NCBI RefSeq assembly: GCF_020360975.1
Contig: NW_025408668.1
Span: forward strand, 1,612,001 to 1,676,000
Length of the DNA stretch: 64,000 nt
Direction: 5' to 3'
Source of the DNA: Hirsutella rhossiliensis
Lineage: Eukaryota > Ascomycota > Sordariomycetes > Hypocreales > Ophiocordycipitaceae
Position numbers and translations under genes: made by a program. The number at the start of each line of letters is the position of its first letter. The first letter of the stretch is position 1. The notes under the pieces were generated by a model. It saw nothing but the letters and a program-made list of their open reading frames with translations. It made no database searches and was not told where the DNA came from. This document shows positions 58,130-64,000 of this stretch, one piece after another.

Positions 58130-58571
58130 ATCGGTTCTCAGCAATATCGGCAAGTCAATATGGTTCTGGAAGGCGCCGAGAGCGACGATGATGTACCGGT
58201 ATGCAATATCATGCGGTGGCTGAGAAGGCGAGTCCGTTCAGGCCGCCTATACAAGTAGGCGAAACGTTCTATGAGGCCCAGACGGAGAAGGCAAACGTGT
58301 TTCGGGGAGAGATCCTGGAGAGACGCGTGACTGCAGACGACATCACGGACCCCTAGGCGCCAGAGGTGCGGGTCCTGCAGAGGGCCCTCGACTGCAGCGT
58401 CATGCTCGCCGACGCGGCTCACTCGTGCACCTCCACTGGAAACATATCCCCGGGAGTCGACGGCATCACAGTTCGGATGTTGCGTCGGGTCTGGAGCCAC
58501 ATCGGCGAGGCGGTGGGGAAACTGTATGAGGGCTGTATACACTAGGGCCACCACCCGGTCTGCTTCCGCCT
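58130..58571 (+). pseudogene. LINE reverse-transcriptase N-terminal fragment
   Basis: Plus-strand frame: KASPFRPPIQVGETFYEAQT, EKANVFRGEILERRV, TADDITDP then a stop (probably Trp) and APEVRVLQRAL, ending with SPGVDGITVRMLRRVWSHIG and GHHPVCFR. The SPGVDGITVRML segment is the start of a Tad/I-type reverse transcriptase. It breaks off near 58571, inside the inverted repeat that flanks the secreted-protein cassette. Hardly RIPed. Confidence 0.75.
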
Positions 58572-58638
58572 TTTACTATGAAGTGACTTATGCCGGGTCG
58601 TGACCGTTCTTAGCGTACGTTCTAATACAATGTGTAGA
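58528..58638 (+). repeat. Left arm of a 111-bp inverted repeat flanking a gene
   Basis: Nearly perfect inverted match to 61210-61320. The arm starts in the LINE fragment (GAGGGCTGTATACACTAGGG) and ends ACAATGTGTAGAAG. The arms enclose about 2.6 kb including the secreted-protein gene and the 237-bp tandem duplication. Confidence 0.85.
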
Positions 58639-58715
58639 AGCCACATTCTACATCAACCCGCAGATTAATATCCCCACCCCAGACACACACATACCATGGT
58701 GCACCACAAAGGGAC

Positions 58716-60184
58716 TTAGTTCTGCTTCTGCCCCTGCTGGGAAGCGCGGCAATCTGCCGTGGCCTTGCGGCCGACTTCGCCGCAGCGCCGGATATCCTTG
58801 GGGCTGTCCTTTTTGCAGATGTTAAAGGCTTCGAAGCCGTGGCGGCGGCAGTCGTCTTTGATTGTGATGGGGGGAGACTTGGCCTCGCACTTGGCAAGAG
58901 CATCTCGTGCCTTATTGGAGCAGCCCTCTTTGTCGGCTCTGAGTTCCGGGGAAAGGGCTTGCACGCACTCGTCAAAGATCTGCGTCGACTGCTCCTGGCA
59001 AGTGCCGCTGCCCTTGTTGTCATTATTCTGGCTGGCAGCCTCGGCCGGCATCCCGAGGCACTCCCGTCTGTTCTTTTCCTCCTGAGCGACGCAGTCGCTG
59101 CCGCCGTCTTCCTCGCACTTGGTCCGGACCAGCTTGGCGGAGTCGGCGCAGACGTTCTTGTCCCCCTCAGAGGCGGCAGCCTTGGGAGCGGGGAGCTCCT
59201 TGAGCTTCTCGGCGGCCTGGCCAGCCTCGTCAGTGACCTGCTTGGCGGCCGTGGCGTCGAGCTTCAGCGTCTGAACGACCTGGCCAATCTTGGTCACGGC
59301 CGCCTAGACATCGGCGCCAGAGCCGAGTTCCTTGAGGCTAGGGACCACATTTTCGGCAAAGTCAGCCTCGACCCTAACGTTGACAGACTTGTGGTTGCCT
59401 AGGGCCTCGATGGCCACGAGGAAAGTGGCTGCGACATCGTGGTTGCTGCCCTGGCTCAGTAGTTCGACGACGGACTCAATGGCAGTGCGGCAAATATCAG
59501 AGGCGCAGTTCTGGCTAGCGGCAGAGCTGACATCGACCGAGTTGAGGCCCTCGTTGATATCCGAGGCAGTACCGCCGGGGGTTGCCGAGGCTTCTTGGCG
59601 GCTTTTTGGAGAGCCTTGATGGTATCCATAGTAACCTTGATAACGACGTTGAGCTCCTCTCCGACAGAGGCGGCGACAACGCAGGCACCGATGACGACAT
59701 CCGAGGCAACGCTCTGGCCCATGGCGTTGCGCACGACACCCCTGATAGATGCCAAGACCGACGAGGCTTGGGTGGCGTTGTTGTTGGCCGTGGCATCAGC
59801 AGCGGCCTTACCAAGGGCACCGGCAACGTTGGCGAGGTCCTGTTCCGTCTCTATTTTGCCGCCCCCCTCTGTGTTTTCAGCCGCCCCGGAAAGTTGGGTG
59901 ACGACCTGGTCCGGGAGGTCAGCCCGTTTGATTTCCTCAGCCACGTCGTTGGCGCTGAGCCTCAAGTTGACTGCCACAACGCCATTATCGCCAAAGATGG
60001 AGCCGCGGGCCTCGCCCCCGGCCTCGTTTGGTCCGGCCTCGGTATTGACACTAACGTTGGTCGAGGATTCTCTGCCCTAGTTGGAGAAGACGTCGCTGTT
60101 GGCCCCGGCATCGACACTGGCGGGCGCGGCAAACCCGACAGACTCAAGAGCCGCGACAGCAGCGAGGACAAACGAGTATCTCAT
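58716..60184 (-). pseudogene. Cysteine-rich secreted protein gene, lightly damaged
   Basis: ATG at 60182-60184 begins a clear signal peptide, MRYSFVLAAVAALESVGFAA, followed by PASVDAGANSDVFSN. A Gly/Glu-rich linker, an alpha-helical middle region (VAVNLRLSANDVAEEIKRAD; DVVIGACVVAASVGEELNVV) and a second helical block (LLSQGSNHDVAATFLVAIEA) follow. The C-terminal 190 residues hold about eleven cysteines in recurring pairs (CADSAKLVRTKC, RRECLG, TCQEQSTQIFDEC, CSNKARDALAKC, CRRHGFEAFNIC, RRCGEVGRKATADC), probably disulfide-linked. It ends at 58716-58718. Two in-frame TAGs (near 60079 and 59306, each one transition from CAG) and one single-base shift near 59600 interrupt it. The product would be secreted, about 480 residues, of unknown function. 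I do not recognise the family. Confidence 0.65.
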
Positions 60185-60540
60185 TATAATTGCGCTGGCT
60201 GTAGAGTAACAAAGAGGGTAGATTTTCAGGCGAGAAAAAGAGTGGTTTAATCTATTCGATCTGGAAAAGATAGTGAGTGATGCAAGGGGTTGCTCAAGAT
60301 GATGGTGATCTGATGTTCTGGCTAGACGAGAAGATGTCGCTGCCAAAGGCCACATATATACCTAGTTCTCAACGCCGTCATCAGCCTCGAGGGCGCATAC
60401 TTACATGTAAGCTGACGGTCGGATTTCCAAGGCACAGAGTCCTCAAGTCAGTCACCATGCTGGCCGCGTACTCGATAGCCATGCTTCTAGATCACGTACG
60501 ATGACATTCATGCACGACTACACAAAGTCTAGCCATCAGC

Positions 60541-61200
60541 ATGTTCCGAGAGGGAGAGCTCCGGGGCGAAGCGGCGTACCTGGTCATACCCGGCGTCAGT
60601 TGCTACCATGCCAAGGTCCAGGAGTCTCGTCCGGCTGAGCCGTGGAGCTTGATGACCAGAGGGCAGCGTACATGTGGTCTGGGGCGCGGTCAAGACTCTG
60701 CCCACAATGGGGCCGAAGCACATGGTCCAAGAAAAACAACGCCGGCTGAATGGTGGGCGCATAAAGTCACATGGAACAACCACCTACCTAGCATATCGAC
60801 AGACTTGCTGCCCATCTTCCAAGCCATCATCTCTTCCGCCGTGGACCACCCGCAAGTGAAGTGGATGGATGACTCAATGAGCCACGTCAGTTACATGGAT
60901 TACATGGCAACACGTCTGGGGCGCGGTCAAGACTCTGCCCACAATGGGGCCGAAGCACATGGTCCAAGAAAAACAACGCCGGCTGAATGGTGGGCGCATA
61001 AAGTCACATGGAACAACCACCTACCTAGCATATCGACAGACTTGCTGCCCATCTTCCAAGCCATCATCTCTTCCGCCTTGGACCACCCGCAAGTGAAGTG
61101 GATGGATGACTCAATGAGCCACGTCAGTTACATGGATTACATGGCAACACCGCCTAAAGGCGCATCGTTCGAGAACACCCGCGGATGGGGCAGACATTAG
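60541..61200 (+). CDS. Low-confidence ORF spanning the 237-bp duplication
   Basis: 219 codons without a stop because the 237-bp unit is a multiple of three. The repeated part includes GAEAHGPRKTTPAEWWAHKV and DDSMSHVSYMDYMAT. No domain was recognised, and a minus-strand ORF covers part of the same region. It could be non-coding; the length alone is not convincing since the duplication doubles it. Confidence 0.2.
   Translation: MFREGELRGEAAYLVIPGVSCYHAKVQESRPAEPWSLMTRGQRTCGLGRGQDSAHNGAEAHGPRKTTPAEWWAHKVTWNNHLPSISTDLLPIFQAIISSAVDHPQVKWMDDSMSHVSYMDYMATRLGRGQDSAHNGAEAHGPRKTTPAEWWAHKVTWNNHLPSISTDLLPIFQAIISSALDHPQVKWMDDSMSHVSYMDYMATPPKGASFENTRGWGRH
60677..61150. repeat. 237-bp tandem duplication
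   Basis: Units 60677-60913 and 60914-61150 start gtctggggcgcggtcaagac and end atggcaacac. I saw a single difference (GCCGTGGACC against GCCTTGGACC). Near-identity and absence of RIP indicate a recent event. Confidence 0.92.
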
Positions 61201-61516
61201 TAGCTGGTTTCTACACATTGTATTAGAACGTACGCTAAGAACGGTCACGACGCGGCATAAGTCACTTCATAGTAAAAGGCGGAAGCAGACCGGGTGGTGG
61301 CCCTAGTGTATACAGCCCTCAGGTCTGTCTCGCCTTGCGTCCACGACCCGTCCTAGTGTTTCATACTCCTGAGCGAGACTCCACCCTTATAAGCAAGGCA
61401 TATCTACGTTTACATATTATCCCACCGGGGCCCGAAACCAGCTACTAATGTCTGCCCCATCCGCGGGTGTTCTCGAACGATGCGCCTTTAGGCGGTGTTG
61501 CCATGTAATCCATGTA
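61129..61516. repeat. Foldback: 83-bp inverted repeat with 222-bp loop
   Basis: Arm 61129-61211 (TACATGGATTACATGGCAAC to CATTAGTAGCTGGTTTC) is repeated inverted at 61434-61516 (GAAACCAGCTACTAATG to ATGTAATCCATGTA) with essentially no mismatch. The loop contains the right arm of the 111-bp repeat (61210-61320). The left arm overlaps the end of the second 237-bp unit, so part of that unit has been copied in inverse orientation. Confidence 0.88.
61210..61320 (-). repeat. Right arm of the 111-bp inverted repeat
   Basis: Reverse complement of 58528-58638, including the short LINE-derived end ACTAGGGCCACCACCCGG seen in inverse orientation. It lies in the loop of the 83-bp foldback. Confidence 0.85.
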
Positions 61517-61983
61517 GGGGTCACTGTTGCAAAACCCAAAAAGTCACCGCGCGAGAGACAAAATGGGTTAGCGGCATGAACGGCCCGCCCCACGGTACAT
61601 TGGTCTATGTATCTCGGCCCAACTTTGGTGGAAAATTTGGCGTTAACAGGTAAGGCAACCCCTCATGGGTTGCGCAAAAAGCCTTGAGGAACGAAGACTG
61701 AGGATTGAGACAAACAAGACGAAGACAGAGGGCGAGAGCAAAGAACGCAAGCAGGCGGTAGCGCCAGGAACTAATGCATGCAAGAAGGTAGGCAAATAAA
61801 TTGGCCATTCGGGCACCATCCCGCAGCGGGAAGAGGAGAAAAAGCAAGAAGGCAAATACAGCGATAATAACGGTTGCGGGGTAAGAGAGAGAAGGGAGTA
61901 TAAGAGAGGCACCAAGGCACGAATAGGAGAGCAGAAGCGTCTACCCTAGCTACCGATCGAGCAGTTAGGAAAACAACTACAGC
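61517..61983 (+). repeat. Clean copy of the palindrome block from 3.8-4.4 kb
   Basis: 61650-61900 matches both arms of the 3795-4420 palindrome: AGGTAAGGCAACCCCTCATG, GCCTTGAGGAACGAAGACTG, AAGCAGGCGGTAGCGCCAGG, and AGCGATAATAACGGTTGCGG. The stretch starts right after the foldback at TA followed by GGGGTCACTGTTGCAAAACC, which looks like a transposon terminus, and includes AAGTCACCGCG, the core of the 3981-4142 minisatellite unit. It leads directly into the MYND pseudogene. Confidence 0.6.
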
Positions 61984-62552
61984 ATGGCCACTTGCAACGT
62001 TTCCGTGGAGTTCTGGTGCGAATTCGGGGCCACGGAGCTCAAGTATAAGCATAGCATCCCGAAGACGCTCGTGACGCAGGTAGGCCAGGCGAGGCCGGAC
62101 GACGAAGCCAGCGCACTATTCCTATAGTGGATAAGGCCGATCCTACGGGAGCACGAGGCGGCGTGTCGGAAGGCAGCAGGGGCGCGCTGCGAGAGTTGCG
62201 GCGAAGTCGCAAAGGATATTCTATAGAGCCCGATATCGTACCTACATGTAGAGAGGCCGTTTATGGTCGTGGTCGTGTCGTCATTCTGCGGCTAAGAAGG
62301 ATGCGAAATAAGGGCGAGGCAGGAAATGCAGGACACGATAGCAGAGGCGGGGCAGGCGGACGGAAGTATAGGCGCAAAGCAAATGCAAGGGCAGATGCAT
62401 AGAGCACAGAGGGGAAGGTCTGCCGGGTTTGTGGAGAGATGGCGGGGGCGAGGAGGTGCAGCCGATGCCTGGCGGTCGCGTATTACAGCAGGCAACACCA
62501 AAAGGAGGACTAGAAGGTACACAAGAAGGGATGCAAGCCAAAGGCAAGCTAG
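61984..62552 (+). pseudogene. MYND-finger protein, RIP- and frameshift-damaged
   Basis: ATG at 61984 starts MATCNVSVEFWCEFGATELK, then DDEASALFL, a TAG (probably Gln or Trp), RPILREHEAACRKAAGARCE and SCGEVAKDIL. The frame holds to about 62400, then shifts. In the next frame a MYND finger reads CRVCGEMAGARRCSRCLAVA, YYSRQHQKED, stop, KVHKKGC. The expected YCS Cys is now Tyr and the conserved Trp is now TAG, both single RIP-type transitions. It ends at TAG 62550-62552. One indel between 62400 and 62420 joins the frames. The gene is much less mutated than the MYND relic at 23033. MYND fingers mediate protein-protein binding; the function here is unknown. Confidence 0.7.
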
Positions 62553-63858
62553 GGAGCTAGTGAGGGGAAGCAAGCAACGCCGTCGAGGCGGCCTTACGGC
62601 CAGCCTCAAACGCCGCAACGGCCTTTATAGAACCCGCCGACTTTAACGACCGTCGTCCCTATAGCTTGCATAACTAAGGAACGGCATATAATATTTTATA
62701 GTAGAAAACCGTATCCTCTATATAGAGCAATGACCGATAGGCGAGAAGCGGAGTCGGCTTCCGCAACAAAGACGCCTTTTGCCGAGGCGCAACTATAGGC
62801 CCCCCGTCGCCGCTAAATGCAGCCGAGAGGTGCGGCGGCAAGCTGGCAAGGAAAAGAGAAGGGGCGAAGCGCAACGCACAGGACACAAATGAGGTCACGG
62901 AGAACGTCTAGAGGCAGGCACTTTCGTAAGAAACGGGTTCGGAAGCTAAAGCTGTCCTTGAAAGGGACAAACGCTGTAATGTGCAGAGTAATAGTAATAT
63001 GGGAATCATGCCAGTTTACGAGTCATGCCAGTGTAACAATTATATAAATAGCGCAGTAGGCATTAAGTGCCCGACCCTCCCGATGACCCGGCATTAGGTT
63101 TTAAGTATGTAAATATACGCGGCCTTGCCTGTTTTTTAATATCCCCAAGTCTGCCTTAAACCTCCTTCTTAAGATATACGTGTATATATAAGACTCGGCG
63201 TTCCACTATAACACCCGATAAGTCAAATCATGCATAATATACGGGCGGGGGCTTTACGGCACGACTGACATGCTGCACTTGCACTACACGCAGACTTAAG
63301 CTAAGAGCGATTGACCTGTCGCTAAAAACCTGAAAAGTAAGCCGATATATCAAATAGTGAGAGTGGGATACCTATGTAATAATTACATGTAGCCACCCTA
63401 ATCGTTCTATGCGCGCCTGCTATCTATAGTGTTTAACCGTATATAAATAGCTACCGTATCGCGTATTACGCATTTGCGTTAATTTAGCTGTATCGCCCAC
63501 TATTAATAATATAAATACCTACCGTATGATTATAAGGTAAAGATTATAACATGTATAGCATAATATTATAGGGGAAAAGGAAATTAGAGCTGATATTAAT
63601 ATGCTGCATAAAATACAGATTACATAGTCATCGAAGCGTATAGCCCGAACTGTCCATAACATCTAATCGCGTAAAAACTTAAAGGATACGGACCTGACCT
63701 CTATGTATAAATATCTTTGGAGACAAGTCTCTAAACCCTCGCTTTTCTTATAAGATACAATACACGGACCCAAAGCCTTGTTCTATTCCCTACAGCTGCA
63801 TTTAAGCTTGAAAGAGTCTGAATTGGCCACTTTTGTTGAGTTACCACCTTCGGCAGCT
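62553..63858. other. Spacer and probable promoter of the last gene
   Basis: 62553-63050 is mildly altered with no credible ORF. 63060-63700 is TA-rich. Upstream of the ATG at 63859 lie TTCTTATAAGATACAATAC (about 63745) and a C/T-rich tract, compatible with a fungal promoter but unproven. Confidence 0.35.
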
Positions 63859-64000
63859 ATGATACGCGGGGTCCTATCCTTTGCCACCTGTTGGCTACTA
63901 TGGTCCAGCAACGTCAATGCAATAGCACAACCAGTGGATCATTCAACACCACGGCCGCCACCAGAGCCACCAAGTTTCTCTCCTTCCTTTTTTAATCCCT
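63859..64000 (+). CDS. Secreted protein, N-terminal part (gene runs off the window)
   Basis: ATG at 63859-63861 opens a frame of 47 codons to the window edge with no stop and no RIP damage. It begins with a typical signal peptide: Met, one Arg, a hydrophobic core (GVLSFATCWLLWSS) and a small-residue cleavage site near NVNA. The mature start is proline-rich, VDHSTPRPPPEPPSFSPSFF. The protein would enter the secretory pathway. Nothing of the main domain is visible, so the function cannot be given. It is the only apparently intact gene start in the window. A secreted protein beside transposon-rich, RIPed DNA is a common setting for fast-evolving fungal secreted genes, but that is inference. Confidence 0.6.
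   Translation, partial: MIRGVLSFATCWLLWSSNVNAIAQPVDHSTPRPPPEPPSFSPSFFNP

Larger units (their letters stand above)
54480..58130 (+). mobile_element. Copia Gag-protease fragment, interrupted by a hAT element
   Basis: Left part 54480-54691: FLKAMNAIDSTFSKVWINQI and FPDGIKISEIFERSYRS, the C-terminal part of a fungal Copia Gag. Right part from 57580: a zinc-finger-like CLCGHRHFYSECPYL near 57665, a lysine-rich linker, then DSFIMDSGSDFHICN near 58015, the start of the aspartic protease (D-S-G). The two parts join in frame when the hAT unit and one tccacctt copy are removed. No integrase or reverse transcriptase follows; similarity stops near 58130. The fragment is unRIPed. It belongs to a Copia family different from the 6.2-kb element. 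Confidence 0.8.

Noticed and set aside
58839..60250. Long plus-strand ORFs opposite the secreted-protein gene
   Set aside because: Antisense shadows of a GC-rich coding sequence; the minus strand has a signal peptide and ordered cysteines.
62281..62646. Overlapping ORFs on both strands
   Set aside because: They are frames of the MYND pseudogene and its antisense.

Overview
The window looks like an accessory, transposon-packed compartment of a filamentous ascomycete genome (Pezizomycotina). Two things point there: nearly every repeated segment carries the signature of repeat-induced point mutation (RIP), and the gene families are fungal (FunK1 kinase, MYND and Myb/SANT proteins, Tad-like LINE, fungal Copia and Helitron families). 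RIP shows as scarce CA/TG, abundant TA, reading frames broken almost only by TAG/TAA (from CAG and TGG), Cys to Tyr, His to Tyr and Asp to Asn changes, and start codons turned to ATA. No bacterial genes, rRNA, tRNA or CRISPR were recognised. The species cannot be named from this sequence.

Layout. 0-6.2 kb: a RIP-degraded Myb/SANT gene, a solo LTR, a palindrome around a 19-bp minisatellite, and a large inverted repeat with one RIPed and one clean arm. 6.2-12.2 kb: a complete RIPed Copia element with 568-bp LTRs and a 5-bp target duplication. 12.8-19.0 kb (minus): a full Helitron Rep-helicase (family B) in one frame. 19.5-25.5 kb: a solo Copia LTR, an unassigned relic, a MYND relic and repeat copies. 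25.6-30.9 kb (plus): a second Helitron Rep-helicase (family A). 32.3-35.5 kb: a small gene split by a 5'-truncated LINE (15-bp duplication) and a Gag-only LTR element (5-bp duplication). 35.7-49 kb: single-copy-looking genes destroyed by RIP (a polytopic membrane protein, a kinase-like gene, a FunK1 kinase, unassigned relics). 49.7-51 kb: a GCR1_C-like fragment beside a CAGTG-rich repeat cluster, and a LINE tail. 51.7-58.6 kb: a truncated family-B Helitron fused in frame to a Copia gag, which a hAT element splits (22-bp TIRs, 8-bp duplication), then a LINE reverse-transcriptase fragment. 58.5-61.5 kb: a cysteine-rich secreted-protein gene inside an inverted-repeat cassette, with a 237-bp tandem duplication. 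61.6-62.6 kb: a second MYND pseudogene. The window ends in the first exon of a clean gene for a predicted secreted protein.

The genes do not form a pathway. The window is a record of successive insertions and of RIP acting on them. RIP is patchy: single reading frames (Helitron A, FunK1, Helitron C) switch abruptly from heavily mutated to nearly clean sequence. Only the partial secreted-protein gene at the right edge looks undamaged.
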